A stretch of DNA of 50,704 nt from Pseudanabaena biceps PCC 7429 (GTDB taxonomy: Bacteria; Cyanobacteriota; Cyanobacteriia; Pseudanabaenales; Pseudanabaenaceae): the NCBI RefSeq assembly GCF_000332215.1, contig NZ_ALWB01000003.1, forward strand, positions 1-50,704. The letters run 5' to 3'. The notes below the pieces were generated by a model that was given only the letters and a program-made list of their open reading frames with translations, ran no database searches and had not been told where the DNA came from. Below, piece after piece: positions 25,969 to 35,889 of this stretch (positions within the stretch are counted from its first letter, which is position 1; each line of letters begins with the position of its first letter). The position numbers were made by a program, and so were the translations under genes.

Positions 25969-26076
25969 ATAGCTGCCGTCAACTGGATCAGGGCATAAAA
26001 AACAGTGTTGCCGTGCGGAGCGCGGCAACACTGTTTTGGGTTTTAATTTTGTCCTAACAAGACTGGCGGCAGCTAT
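25969..26076. repeat. MITE-like repeat family A, copy 3
   Basis: The ends are ATAGCTGCCGTCA and, reversed, ATAGCTGCCGCCA (12 of 13). The central stem pairs 25999-26013 with 26023-26037 (AAAACAGTGTTGCCG and its complement). The stem sequence is unrelated to those of copies 1 and 2. The IS66-type element begins 11 bases after its right end. Confidence 0.75.
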
Positions 26077-26087
26077 GCTGTTTATTT

Positions 26088-27564
26088 GTAAAGAATCAGG
26101 TAAGAAATTGACAAAAGAGCCAAAGCGGCTAAAGTAAAGGGATGAAAGAGCCACCGCAATATGAACGAGAAGCCCTAGAAAATATGCCAGTAGGAGAACT
26201 GGTAGAAGTAATCGTGCGGCAACAGGAATGGGCGCAACAAATATACGAAGAAATAGAGAGACTAAAAGCGGTGAACAACAGGAGTAGCAAAGACTCATCC
26301 AAACCGCCATCCAGTGACCTAATAAAGCGGTCAGAGAAAATAGACGAATCAAAAGAAGAAGAGGAGGGGAAGAAAAAGCAGGGGGACAAATCGGACATAA
26401 AGGAAAACGAGAAAAGGATTTAATCGAGTAGATCGCTTTGAGACAGTCTCACCCGAAGGATGTCCAGATTGCGGAGGCGCATCATGGACTGAGATAGGAG
26501 TCAGCATCAGACAAACAGCAAGATTGGTAAAGCAACCAATAGAAATCGTTGAATATCAGCAACAGGAATGTCAATGTAACCAGTGTGGGGCGGTGGTGTG
26601 GGGAGAATTACCTAAGGAAGTGATAGGCGAACAAGACCTAGAAGCAAGTCTACAAGGAATGTTGGTATGGCTCGGAAATTATGGACATATGAGTTATGAA
26701 AACAGCAAGAATGGCTAAAAGAGATGGGAGTAGGCGAAATCGGACTAGGAACCATCGCTGTCACCAATGAGCGAGTAGCTGCCAGTATTGAAGCAAAAGT
26801 AGCCGAGTTAGCAGAGTGGATTAAAGACCAACCGCAAGTGCAAGTTGATGAAACACCATGGCTGGTCAAAGGGGTAAAAGAATGGCTATGGTCATTCAGT
26901 GGAGAAGGTTATGCCCTATATCGTGGTGCAGATACTCGCAGTCGTGCCGAACTGGAGTCAGTGTTGGGACAAAGCTATGATGGCGTACTCTGTAGTGACG
27001 ACTATAGTGTCTATAACGGTTACGCCGTTGAGCGACAACAAAATGTCTTGCTCACCTAAGACGACACTTTAAAGCATTGCTGAAATTAACCCTTAAATCG
27101 CAACAAGAAATTGGCAAAGTATTTATCAGACTCATTGATGAAGCCTTTGAACATCATGCGACTTGGCGAATACACGGTGATAATCCACCATATTTTACTT
27201 GGGCAACTGATTTTAAAATTCGCGTCAACCAAGCCATTTCAGACTGGTTGCCCAAGGTTGGATATGCCGCAGGGCTTTTGTTAAACTCCCTCAAGAAAAA
27301 ATCAGCTCAGTGGTGGTATTTTCTTGATGATCCCCTTGTCCCCCCTGATAATAATCGTGCCGAGCGTAATCTCAGGCTTGCCGTTACCAAACGCAAAGTT
27401 TCTGGTGGTTCCCGTTCTATGGATGGCTTACACAATACCGCCGCTTTGTTGACGGTTATTCAAACCTGTAAAGCTCAAGGTAAATCTGTCATTGATTTTT
27501 TCCGTCAAGCTTTAATTGATCCTTCTTCTATTTCTCTCATTCCTATTCTTACCTGAATTCTTAC
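26088..27564 (+). mobile_element. Degenerate IS66-family insertion sequence
   Basis: The element is bounded by imperfect inverted repeats: GTAAAGAATCAGGTAAGAA at the left, and GTAAGAATTCAGGTAAGAA as the reverse complement at the right (27546-27564). It encloses a frameshifted IS66-type transposase and no accessory TnpA/TnpB genes. Flanking octamers do not match, so no 8-bp target duplication of the IS66 kind is visible. The right end abuts a decapitated NACHT gene. Confidence 0.75.
26142..27556 (+). pseudogene. Frameshifted IS66-family transposase
   Basis: Four reading-frame segments join into one transposase of about 470 residues. First is an N-terminal helix with VNNRSSKDSSKPPSSD (the IS66 leucine-zipper/basic leader). 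Next is a zinc-finger segment (CPDCGG near 26465; ECQCNQCGAVVWGELPKE). The DDE core follows (VQVDETPWLVKG; LCSDDYSVYNGY). The C-terminus (DNNRAERNLRLAVTKRKVSG, then TLLT-like tail helices) carries the final catalytic Glu. Breaks lie near 26420, 26715 and 27058, so it cannot make a full enzyme. The start at ATG 26142 follows a GGGATG context. Confidence 0.85.
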
Positions 27565-28627
27565 GAAGTTTGAGCAAACTCAATATGTATTGTTTGAACA
27601 AGAGGAATTGGAGAAGAATATCGCCAATTTTTTGGAGATTGAGCTAAGAGATAGTAGAACAGTATTAAAATCGATCGAATCTCAACATGGAATATTGATC
27701 GAAAGAGCGCAGAAAATTTGGTCGTTTTCACATCTAACGTTTCAAGAGTATTTTGCGACAAAGTGGTTTATTAATCATTCTGATTACTCAAATTTAATCA
27801 TTCATATTATTAATAAGAATTGGCAAGAAATATTTCTACTTGTATTAGATCAAATACAGATTGCAGATGATTTACTCTTACTAATGAAGGATAAAACTGA
27901 CTATTTAGTTTGCACTCAAACAAAACTACAAGATCTCCTAACTTGGGCAACTGAAAAGTCACTGATTTTTTCAGAAAATAAAATTAAGAACAAAGCTCGA
28001 TTATTTTATGTAAGCCTTTATATTGATTTTTATATAGATACAGATGTAAATAATATTAGTTACTTTGAGTTAGATGATTTAGAAGATAAATCTAGTTCTT
28101 ATATTTACCTTGCCCATGAGCTAAATCTCCGACATGACTCTATTATTAACTCTATTTTGAATGATACACTAACTTTATTAAAATTTTTTAACGAAAATAT
28201 TGATTTCTATCTTCCTTTCGATGAGGTTGACAATATTGCTTTATCTATTGAACAAGATTTTGATAGTATCCTTGATTTCAAAGTTACTCCCAGAGTGAAA
28301 GGAAAATTGCAAAAGCTCAAAAAACAGTTGCCTTCATCTAATGATACTTGGGAGAGACACTACGAAGAATGGTGGAAATCACAAGGTGGATTTTGGGTGA
28401 TAGAACTAAGGGAAATTATGGTAAAAAGTTTTAATATGGGACATGATTGGCAATTCAGCAAAGAAGAGAGTGCACTCTTAAAACAATATTATGATGCTAA
28501 TGAATTGATAATACAATGCCTTACTAATTGTAGTGTTGTAAGTAGCGCAGTGCATCAAGAAATAGAAAATACTTTATTTTTGCCAACCGCTGAAATTGAA
28601 AAATATAAACGTGATAAATTAGAGTAA
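27557..28627 (+). pseudogene. C-terminal half of a NACHT NTPase
   Basis: About 350 residues are open from the IS boundary, with only a TTG (27590) as a possible start. The segment ILIERAQKIWSFSHLTFQEY, continuing FATKWF, is the highly conserved end of cyanobacterial NACHT NTPase modules (consensus FxHLTFQEYFAA). It is followed by an all-helical sensor-like region rich in Asp, Ile and Leu. The Walker A and B parts of the NACHT domain, which should lie upstream, are absent, and no matching N-terminal fragment is found left of the insertion sequence. NACHT proteins are STAND-type sensors, several of which act in phage defence. This one should be dead unless the fragment has a use of its own. Confidence 0.7.
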
Positions 28628-28648
28628 AGCGATCTCATATTTTCATAT

Positions 28649-28978
28649 CTAGCTTGCTTCTAGCAACAAAGCCCGATATCCCGCTTGCACAAAATGAAAA
28701 TCAGCCGTTGCAGCATCAATCAAACTATTCTCTGACATCACCGTAAAAGAAATACAATCCGTCAAACCCCAATCCTTATCTGGTCTAGCACCATAAAGCT
28801 CCAAAGCACGACCCAACAACGCCGTATCCACACTAACCACCCGAATATTTGGAGTTTGATAACACTGTTGAATAAATTGAGAAGCAGCACCACGATTCAT
28901 CGCACTAAAAGCATTACCTACCTCAACCAACACCGCCTCAGTTACCCATACCTCCCCCGCACTGTAAACCCTCGGCAA
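28649..28978 (-). pseudogene. N-terminally truncated PIN-domain (VapC-like) protein
   Basis: The frame has only a TTG at 28978 and stays open a further few dozen bases without an ATG (KPIIHRAKVLLPRVYSAGEV). Family landmarks present are TEAVLVEVGNAFSAMNRG (second acidic residue), KDWGLTDCISFTVM (third Asp) and ATADFHFVQAGYRALL (fourth). The first strand with the invariant LxDTS Asp is missing. Without it the metal site is incomplete, so RNase activity is unlikely. There is no antitoxin gene next to it. It reads leftward and convergent with the NACHT remnant. Confidence 0.6.
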
Positions 28979-29112
28979 TAGAACCTTTGCTCGATGAATA
29001 ATAGGTTTACAAAAACTTAGCGATCGCCTATGCGCTTAACCATGAGATGACAAGGCGATCGCCCTTCACCAGATTGCTACAATAAACACAGTTCTAATCA
29101 ACTGAAATCGCC

Positions 29113-29442
29113 ATGACCATTCAAGAAATCGAACATCAATTTCTCAACATATCACTCGCCGACCGAGCAGCGATCGTCCAACGTCTTACCAAAACCCTAA
29201 GCAAAAGCGGCAAAGGAATTACAAAAACAGCAGGCGTTTGTGGGGGCGAAGCTTGCATTGCAGGAACCCGAATAGCAGTTTGGTTACTAGTCGAAGCCCA
29301 ACAACTTGGCATCACCGAAGCCCAACTACTACAAGACTATCCCCACATCACCGCCGCCGATCTCGTCAACGCATGGACTTATGCCGAAGCCTATCCCGAA
29401 GAAATTGCCGCAGTAATCCTTGCAAATAACGAGGCAGCCTAA
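29113..29442 (+). CDS. DUF433 antitoxin of a DUF433/DUF5615 pair
   Basis: 109 residues. The short N-terminal helix pair (MTIQEIEHQFLNISLADRAA) resembles an addiction-module leader. The DUF433 core follows: AGVCGGEACIAGTRIAVWLL, VEAQQLGITEAQLLQDYPHI and TAADLVNAWTYAEAYPEEIA. DUF433 is a winged-helix-like domain that pairs with DUF5615 toxins; the partner starts three bases after this stop. The arrangement is typical of the widespread cyanobacterial type II module. Compare the orphan DUF433 at 6793-7020. Confidence 0.88.
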   Translation: MTIQEIEHQFLNISLADRAAIVQRLTKTLSKSGKGITKTAGVCGGEACIAGTRIAVWLLVEAQQLGITEAQLLQDYPHITAADLVNAWTYAEAYPEEIAAVILANNEAA

Positions 29443-29445
29443 CCA

Positions 29446-29787
29446 ATGGCACGACTATATGCAGACGAACAATTTCCACGGTTAGTCAGCCAACTACTTC
29501 GGAATATGGGACATGACGTTCTGACAGTCCAAGAAGCTGGCAATGCAAACTTAGGCATTCCTGACGATCGAGTATTAGCCTTTGCAATTAGCAACAATCG
29601 GGCAGTCGTCACCATCAATCGCCTAGACTTTATCAAATTACATCGCGCTAGTTCCGAGCATTTGGGAATTATTATCTGTACCAACGACAGCGATCGCCCT
29701 CGCATGGCAACTCGAATTAATGAAGCGATCACTACTCAAGAATCTCTACAAGGTAAACTTATTAGGGTTGTGCGCCCATCAAGTTAG
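29446..29787 (+). CDS. DUF5615 PIN-like toxin
   Basis: 113 residues with the Mut7-C/PIN-like signature: LYADEQFPRLVSQLLRNMGH (first Asp-Glu pair), VLTVQEAGNANLGIPDDRVL, AFAISNNRAVVTINRLDFIK and HLGIIICT. The acidic residues at the start, the DD pair and NRLDF correspond to the PIN active site; the family is presumed to be an RNase. Encoded directly after its DUF433 antitoxin, it appears full length and intact. Confidence 0.88.
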   Translation: MARLYADEQFPRLVSQLLRNMGHDVLTVQEAGNANLGIPDDRVLAFAISNNRAVVTINRLDFIKLHRASSEHLGIIICTNDSDRPRMATRINEAITTQESLQGKLIRVVRPSS

Positions 29788-29870
29788 GAACGATCGCCAT
29801 TAACCAAATTGCGACAATAAAAATAATTCATTTAATTCATTGTTCTTGAATCTTAGTCAAAGAGAAAAAT

Positions 29871-30434
29871 ATGCTTGCCATATCTCAACAACCCAGAATG
29901 TCCATAAAAGAATATCTTGAATGGGAACCCCAGCAAGATCTCCGCCATGAATATATCAATGGTGAAGTATTTGCCATGACAGGCGGCACACTCGCCCACA
30001 ATGACATCACCCTCAACCTCTACAGAACCTTATATCCTCAAGTGCGATCGCGTGGATGTCGCATCAACGTCGCCGATGTCAAAGTGCAAGTTACGACCAA
30101 TAGCCCTTATTACTATCCCGATGTCGTCGTCAGTTGCGATCCTCAAGATATCAACGTCCGTAAATTTATCCAAAGTCCGACCATAATTGCCGAAGTTCTC
30201 TCACCTGGAACCAGTGCCAGAGATCGCGGCGAGAAATTTACCAACTATCTCACCATCCCCAGCTTACAAGAGTATATACTCATCAACTCCGACAAAATAT
30301 CAGTAGAGCGCTACGCACGCGGCGAAGGCAGAATGTGGCTGTATTATCCCTATATTGCTGGCGATACGATTACCTTATCAAGTCTTGAATTTGAGTTTGC
30401 GATCAAGCTTCTCTACGAAGGGATTGTATTTTAA
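29871..30434 (+). CDS. Uma2 family endonuclease (PD-(D/E)XK fold)
   Basis: 187 residues. The Uma2 hallmarks are SIKEYLEWEPQQDLRHEYIN (early helix and Glu), GEVFAMTGGTLAHNDI, the metal-site strand YYYPDVVVSCDPQ, and PTIIAEVLSPGTSARDRGEK, followed by FTNYLTIPSLQEYILINSDK. The Asp of PDVVV and the Glu of AEVLS complete a PD-(D/E)XK centre. These proteins are massively amplified in cyanobacteria; their biological substrate is not established. It stands alone, between a TA pair and mfd (29 bp downstream). Confidence 0.9.
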   Translation: MLAISQQPRMSIKEYLEWEPQQDLRHEYINGEVFAMTGGTLAHNDITLNLYRTLYPQVRSRGCRINVADVKVQVTTNSPYYYPDVVVSCDPQDINVRKFIQSPTIIAEVLSPGTSARDRGEKFTNYLTIPSLQEYILINSDKISVERYARGEGRMWLYYPYIAGDTITLSSLEFEFAIKLLYEGIVF

Positions 30435-30463
30435 CTAGAATAGAGAACCCTTAGTCCCAACCT

Positions 30464-33400
30464 ATGACCTTCACATCAGCCCTTGAAAATATAGCTAGAT
30501 CAACCATCGCCACAAAAATAGGCGAGAAACTCAAAACAGCTAAAAGCATATCCCTATCAGGATTATCACGCTTAGGTAAAGGACTGATTAGCACTCACCT
30601 ATGCCAACAACAAACCAAACCATTACTCATCGTCACCGCCACCGTCGAAGAAGCCACCCGATGGGCTTTACAACTCCAGTCCATGTCATGGCGCGTCTAT
30701 CTATATCAACCCCTTGATACATTTCCCTACGAACCAGCCCAAATCGATTTAGAAACCGCTTGGACAAGGATTGAGATATTAGCGGAACTGCTTGCCAAAC
30801 CACAGCCTAACTTAGCGATCGCTACCACCATTAACGCCCTACAGCCCCATCTACCATCCACTCAAGTCTTCCAAAAACATAGCATCTATCTCAATATCGG
30901 CGATTCGCAATCAGTTAAATTACTTGCCGAGGCTCTGGCAAGATTGGGATATGCAGAAGTCAAAGAAGTAAAGGAATCAAAGCAATGGAGCCGTAAAGGA
31001 TTTAGTTTTGAAGTGTTTCCAGTTAATCGAAATCAACCAGTGCGCCTAAGCTGCAATCGGGGTACTGTTGAGAAAATCAGAGAGTTTGACCCTACTAATC
31101 CAAAAAGCTTCACTGACCTATCCAACCTAGCGATCGCCCCTATCGATTTGCATGAGTTTGTTTCTGCTCACAAAGCTACATTACTGCATTACTTACCCAA
31201 GAACTTCATTGTCGCTATTGATGAACCAGAACAATGTCAGAGCTATGGCGATCACTGGTACGAAGCTGCCGATGAGCTTTATCAAAATCAATATCCTCAA
31301 GCAGATACACTGAAACTGCATTGGGACTTTGCTAAGTGCATGACTGAGATAAAGAAGTTTCAGATGCTTCAACTTACTGAGCGATCGCTTAAACCCAAAG
31401 CCAATATTTTTGATTTTACGAGTACTTCTATTCCGATAATTCCCCATCAGTTTGACCAGATTGCGTCTCTCATTCGTGAATATCTCAAATCGGAATATCA
31501 AGTCACCCTGATTTCGGCGCAACCTTTGCGCGTGGCAACTTTGCTCAAGGAGTATGACTGCATTGCTAACTTTGTCAGTGATCCTGATGATTTACAGTCC
31601 ATTGCGCGGATTCAGAAAGCTGGTAAACCCGTCATTTTGAAATATTCGGGACTGATGGAGATGCAAGGCTTTGTTTTGCCTAGTTGCAAGCTTGCCCTCT
31701 TGACCGATCGCGAATTATTCGGACAGCAACTATTAGCCGCGCCAACTTTTGTGCATCCCTCACGGATGAATAGGGCTAAGTCAGTTAATCCTGACGAGCT
31801 AAATGTTGGTGATTATGTCGTGCATCGTAAGTATGGGATTGGCAAGTTTACGCGCTTTGAAACCATTGAAGTGAAGGGAGAAAAGCAACCGCATTATATC
31901 GTTGAGTTTGCTGATGGTAAAACTGCGGTGGCGATCGCGCAGGAAAATGAGAAGATTCTCTCCCGCTATCGCAGTGCTTCTAATAAACCTCCCAAGTTAA
32001 ACAGCATCGCCAATACAAAAGCATGGGATAACGCGCTGAGCAAATGCCAAAAGGAGATTTACAAGTTAGCAAGGGATTTACTACAACTCTATGTCCGCCG
32101 CGCCAATTTAGTCGGCTATGCTTTTCCACCTGATACGGATTGGCAGCAGGAGATGGAAGATTCTTTTCCCTATCAACTTACGCCCGATCAGGTCAAAGCA
32201 GTTCAAGATGTGAAGCAAGACATGGAAAGCGATCGCCCAATGGATCGGCTGGTTTGTGGTGATGTCGGCTTTGGTAAAACTGAGGTGGCGGTGAGGGCAA
32301 TTTTTAAGGCGATTTGTGCGGGTAAGCAAGTGGCTCTGTTAGCTCCCACGACGATTCTGGCGCAACAGCATTTTCATACGCTCCAAACTCGGTTTGCGGC
32401 TTATCCTTTCACTGTGGAGATCGTGAATCGGTTTCGCCCTGCGAAGGAGCGCAAGCAGGTTTTACAACATGTTGCGGATGGGAAAGTTCAAGTCATTGTC
32501 GGTACACATCAACTGTTGTCTAAGGATGTTGAGTTTCACGATTTGGGTTTGCTGGTGATTGATGAGGAGCAACGCTTTGGGACTTTGCAGAAGGAGAAAA
32601 TCAAGGCGATGAAGGGGGATGTGGATTTGTTGACTTTAAGTGCAACGCCGATTCCGCGTACTCTCTATGCGGCGCTTTCTGGGGTGCGGGAAATGAGTGT
32701 GATTGCGACTCCTCCTCCCTCAAGGCGATCGATTCAAACCCATTTGTCTGCTTACGATGCGTCACTTGTGAAAACAGCAATTCGTCATGAATTAGACCGT
32801 GGTGGTCAGGTGTTTTATGTTGTGCCGCGCATTGAGGGGATTGAGGCGATCGCTGATTCTTTGCGGTTGATGTTGCCGAATGTGAGATTAGCGATCGCGC
32901 ATGGACAGATGCAGGAGTCAGAGTTAGAGGCAGCGATGGTTGCTTTTAATAACAATGAGGCGGATATCTTGCTCTGTACCACGATTATTGAGTCGGGTTT
33001 GGATATTCCGCGTGTGAATACGATTGTGATTGAAGATGCTCATAAATTGGGTTTAGCGCAACTTTATCAATTGCGCGGTCGGGTTGGTCGGGCGGGGATT
33101 CAGGCTCATGCTTATTTGCTGTATCCGCCTAATCTTGAGTTAACGGATGCAGCGAAAAAAAGATTGGATGCGATTCAGGAATTTAGTCAGCTTGGTTCGG
33201 GCTATCAACTAGCGATGCGCGATATGGAGATTCGCGGTTTGGGGGATCTCTTGGGTGAGGAGCAGTCGGGTCAGGCGGATGTGATTGGCTTTGCGCTGTA
33301 CATGGATTTACTTCAGGAATATATTAATGAGTTGCGCGGAAAGATTTTGCCTGAAGTTGCGGATACTGAGCTTCAGTTGCCGCGTTTGGTGGCTTTCATT

Positions 33401-33805
33401 CCTGATAGTTACATAGAGGACAATGAGACGAAGATTAATGCTTATTTGACTTTGGCGAAGGTGAAGTCAAAGGAGGAGATTCTCAAGTTGGCGGCGGTTT
33501 GGGAGGGGCTGTATGGGGCTTTGCCTGAAGAAACTCAGGTATTGCTCAGGGTGATGGAATTGAAGTTGGTGGCGCGTCAGGTTGGGGTGTTTCGCATTTA
33601 TTCGTCAGAAGATGGGCGCGATCTGTTTCTGGACTCGAAGCTTACGGATTCGCTTTGGGAGTTGCTTCATGCGAAGATCCCGATTGAGTTCTATTATCGC
33701 TTCTCTTTCGAGAAGGGGAGAATTAAGATTACGAGTCTGGCTCTTCTACCTGGGGATAAGCAGGTGCATTTCTTGATTGAGTGGTTAGGGTGTTTTTTGA
33801 AGTGA
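30464..33805 (+). CDS. mfd: Transcription-repair coupling factor Mfd
   Basis: 1113 residues, close to the usual length. The UvrB-like N-terminal modules have a degenerate nucleotide site ([18 protein letters not shown]). The RNA polymerase-interacting CarD-like domain lies at about 440-500 ([20 protein letters not shown]). The RecG-type translocase runs from about 570 to 930: [20 protein letters not shown] (Walker A), [20 protein letters not shown] (motif II), [17 protein letters not shown] and [20 protein letters not shown], then [10 protein letters not shown]. The TRG motif region and D7 follow. It removes stalled RNA polymerase at lesions and recruits UvrA. Normally chromosomal, it anchors this part of the window as chromosome. 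Confidence 0.97.
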   Translation: MTFTSALENIARSTIATKIGEKLKTAKSISLSGLSRLGKGLISTHLCQQQTKPLLIVTATVEEATRWALQLQSMSWRVYLYQPLDTFPYEPAQIDLETAWTRIEILAELLAKPQPNLAIATTINALQPHLPSTQVFQKHSIYLNIGDSQSVKLLAEALARLGYAEVKEVKESKQWSRKGFSFEVFPVNRNQPVRLSCNRGTVEKIREFDPTNPKSFTDLSNLAIAPIDLHEFVSAHKATLLHYLPKNFIVAIDEPEQCQSYGDHWYEAADELYQNQYPQADTLKLHWDFAKCMTEIKKFQMLQLTERSLKPKANIFDFTSTSIPIIPHQFDQIASLIREYLKSEYQVTLISAQPLRVATLLKEYDCIANFVSDPDDLQSIARIQKAGKPVILKYSGLMEMQGFVLPSCKLALLTDRELFGQQLLAAPTFVHPSRMNRAKSVNPDELNVGDYVVHRKYGIGKFTRFETIEVKGEKQPHYIVEFADGKTAVAIAQENEKILSRYRSASNKPPKLNSIANTKAWDNALSKCQKEIYKLARDLLQLYVRRANLVGYAFPPDTDWQQEMEDSFPYQLTPDQVKAVQDVKQDMESDRPMDRLVCGDVGFGKTEVAVRAIFKAICAGKQVALLAPTTILAQQHFHTLQTRFAAYPFTVEIVNRFRPAKERKQVLQHVADGKVQVIVGTHQLLSKDVEFHDLGLLVIDEEQRFGTLQKEKIKAMKGDVDLLTLSATPIPRTLYAALSGVREMSVIATPPPSRRSIQTHLSAYDASLVKTAIRHELDRGGQVFYVVPRIEGIEAIADSLRLMLPNVRLAIAHGQMQESELEAAMVAFNNNEADILLCTTIIESGLDIPRVNTIVIEDAHKLGLAQLYQLRGRVGRAGIQAHAYLLYPPNLELTDAAKKRLDAIQEFSQLGSGYQLAMRDMEIRGLGDLLGEEQSGQADVIGFALYMDLLQEYINELRGKILPEVADTELQLPRLVAFIPDSYIEDNETKINAYLTLAKVKSKEEILKLAAVWEGLYGALPEETQVLLRVMELKLVARQVGVFRIYSSEDGRDLFLDSKLTDSLWELLHAKIPIEFYYRFSFEKGRIKITSLALLPGDKQVHFLIEWLGCFLK

Positions 33806-33826
33806 ATCTCTATTTGTTTCTGTAAC

Positions 33827-34279
33827 TTAGGCGATCGCTTGCCAGTATTTGGCGTTTACAAATCTTTCCAAATGACCCACATTTGTTGTGGCGACTACGA
33901 CAATGCGATCGCCCTGTGATTCTGCAATTAGTGATGCTTGCGCGGCAAGGATGACATCTCCATCTAGTGCCTCTGGACTGGCTGTTGGTTTACCTGTCTG
34001 TCTCGCTTCTGCCCAAAATTCAGCAGCTTTCAGCATCGTTGCTGTGGTCAGGGGTAAATACTCCAATCTATCTTTTAGCTTATCTAAACGTCTGATACCT
34101 GCTAGTTTATTGGCTCTCAGTAATTCGCGCCTAACTTCGTAGTCTGTAATTTCAGGAACAATTAATCTATACCCCTTTGCAACTAATCTCTCTGACCAAT
34201 AGCGGCATTCTAGGGTAGAGGGAGTGGAGTTGGGGTTTGATAGGATGCCAAGTGGCGCTGAGTCGAGTAAAACAATCAT
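33827..34279 (-). CDS. PIN-domain toxin of a VapBC-like pair
   Basis: 150 residues beginning MIVLLDSAPLGILSNPNSTP with the first invariant Asp. EITDYEVRRELLRA supplies the Glu, EALDGDVILAAQASLI the central Asp, and VVATTNVGHLERF the C-terminal strand where an Asp is commonly Asn. It is a presumed metal-dependent RNase. The ATG overlaps the stop of the upstream gene by four bases (ATGA at 34276-34279), so the pair is translationally coupled. The leftward gene is convergent with mfd, its stop 21 bp beyond the mfd stop. Confidence 0.82.
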   Translation of the reverse strand: MIVLLDSAPLGILSNPNSTPSTLECRYWSERLVAKGYRLIVPEITDYEVRRELLRANKLAGIRRLDKLKDRLEYLPLTTATMLKAAEFWAEARQTGKPTASPEALDGDVILAAQASLIAESQGDRIVVVATTNVGHLERFVNAKYWQAIA

Positions 34280-34629
34280 GCGGTCAGGGATAGTGGACGC
34301 TCAGTTATCAATTCTTCGCCTAGAGCCTGTTGCAAGTATTCCCATGTCTCTCGCTGTTCATCAGCATCTTCTTCGCGATCCCATTCACTAAAAAGATCGC
34401 TCAGTGCTTTTGCCCTTACTGCAATTTCTTCTGGTGTCCTTGTTGGCAATATGTAAACACCTTCAGCATTAATGTAGGGCTGATTGGTAGGGATGGTTGG
34501 CTCTGGTTTGACTGTGGTAATTGATGAGTTTGGTTTGCCAAACCATTGCTGTAGCTGCGTAACTACTACTTCAGTAATCACGGCTTTGAGATCTTCTATG
34601 GTTAAATCTGTAATTCGTTTTTGTTTCAT
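34276..34629 (-). CDS. Probable antitoxin paired with the PIN toxin
   Basis: 117 residues from the ATG at 34629 (MKQKRITDLTIEDLKAVITE), chosen because a GGGAGGT ribosome site lies six bases upstream; the frame stays open eight codons further. The first 35 residues are helical and basic (VVTQLQQWFG). A proline-rich linker follows (VKPEPTIPTNQPY) and then an acidic helical tail (LSDLFSEWDREEDADEQRET). DNA-binding or dimerising N-terminus plus acidic tail fits an antitoxin. The family is one I know only as hypothetical cyanobacterial proteins next to PIN genes. It is coupled to the toxin gene by a four-base overlap. Confidence 0.65.
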   Translation of the reverse strand: MKQKRITDLTIEDLKAVITEVVVTQLQQWFGKPNSSITTVKPEPTIPTNQPYINAEGVYILPTRTPEEIAVRAKALSDLFSEWDREEDADEQRETWEYLQQALGEELITERPLSLTA

Positions 34630-34846
34630 TTTATACCTCCCTAGGAATCTCAAGCGTTTACTAGCTATATATTACCCTATATAAATCGCTGTTTTGATTT
34701 TCAGCAAATTAAGGGAGATCGCCTCAATTCTCAGTGCCTAATAGCATAGGGGCAGAAGGTGAGGTAAAATAAACAATAAAAAATTTGCCAAAATTTCTAT
34801 TACATACTGATATTTATACTTGATGCTTGAAAGTCAATTGCTTTAG

Positions 34847-35887
34847 ATGACAACTCCTGATAGTAAACCCATCATATTTATTGATACCAGCTTCCTTAAA
34901 GGAATAAGTTGGAAAGATCCTCATTGGCAATTGTTACTAGAAAAATCAAAACAAGCAAATATACAGATAGTTATTCCAGAATTAGTTCTAAAAGAGTGGT
35001 CTTCACAATGGAGAGATGACATTATTCAAAAAGCTAGACGAGTGAAAGAATCTATAGACACTCTAATCGATACTTGGGATAAAAGCCCAACAACAGGTTA
35101 TTCTAAGCTTGATGAAAATCCTTATTTTATTGCCAATATTTCTATTGAATCATTTGAGAAAGACATAGACTCCAAAGTAAGCGCTTACTCTAATAAGCTA
35201 GTCAGTGATAATAGGTTATATGTTCTCAGTAAACAGCCTCATCATACGGAAGGTGCATTTACAAGATACTTTGATTGGAAGCCACCCTTCAATAATCCAT
35301 TAAATAGCGAAAAAGGAGTAGAAAATAGAGAAGATACAAAAACACGTATGGCAAGAAAAGAACATTTTCCTGACGCTTGGATTTTAGAGGCTGCACTTGA
35401 TTTTTCGGAAACCACGGCAAACTTTTATGTTCTTTGTAGAGATAAGCGCTTAAACAATTCGTTTAAAAATGAGTTGGGTATTCAAACATATCACAACGCA
35501 AGGGAAGTACTAGATGCCATAGAGCAAAAAGATAAAGAGACAACTCCTTCTCTGCAAGATATACCAGAAATCAAAGATTCTCACGAAAAGAATTCTGATG
35601 GAAGCTTAATTCAACTTTTTAATCTAGAATTATTTCAAAGGGTACTAGGCTATATATACTGGTTAGAAGGAGAAAATGCAGTTTCTAAAGACACTTTAAT
35701 TGAAAGGCTCAAGCAGAAGTATGGCTACACATCTGAGCAGATAAGAAGTACTGCTGATTATCTGAGCCACGTTTCAAAGGTTATTGAAGATACAGGAAAC
35801 TACTATATAGCTGTCGATATCAAGATGTGTAAAGATGCAGCCAATCAAGTGTTATCTGATGTTTTATCGTTATTAGATGAGGATTGA
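34847..35887 (+). CDS. DUF4935-type PIN-domain protein, first gene of a two-gene operon
   Basis: 346 residues. The N-terminal 220 residues form a PIN domain of the DUF4935 type: PIIFIDTSFLKGISWKDPHW (Asp13), IQIVIPELVLKEWSSQWRDD (Glu), REDTKTRMARKEHFPDAWIL, continuing EAALDF (Asp), and FYVLCRDKRLNNSFKNEL (Asp). The full acidic quartet suggests an active nuclease. Residues 250-346 look like a winged-helix or helical module (LIERLKQKYGYTSEQIRSTA). It is followed two bases later by an 800-residue helical protein, so the two should be co-expressed. Lower GC and few HIP1 sites, unlike mfd and recD2 on either side, suggest horizontal transfer. The defence-like role is inference. Confidence 0.78.
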   Translation: MTTPDSKPIIFIDTSFLKGISWKDPHWQLLLEKSKQANIQIVIPELVLKEWSSQWRDDIIQKARRVKESIDTLIDTWDKSPTTGYSKLDENPYFIANISIESFEKDIDSKVSAYSNKLVSDNRLYVLSKQPHHTEGAFTRYFDWKPPFNNPLNSEKGVENREDTKTRMARKEHFPDAWILEAALDFSETTANFYVLCRDKRLNNSFKNELGIQTYHNAREVLDAIEQKDKETTPSLQDIPEIKDSHEKNSDGSLIQLFNLELFQRVLGYIYWLEGENAVSKDTLIERLKQKYGYTSEQIRSTADYLSHVSKVIEDTGNYYIAVDIKMCKDAANQVLSDVLSLLDED

Positions 35888-35889
35888 AA

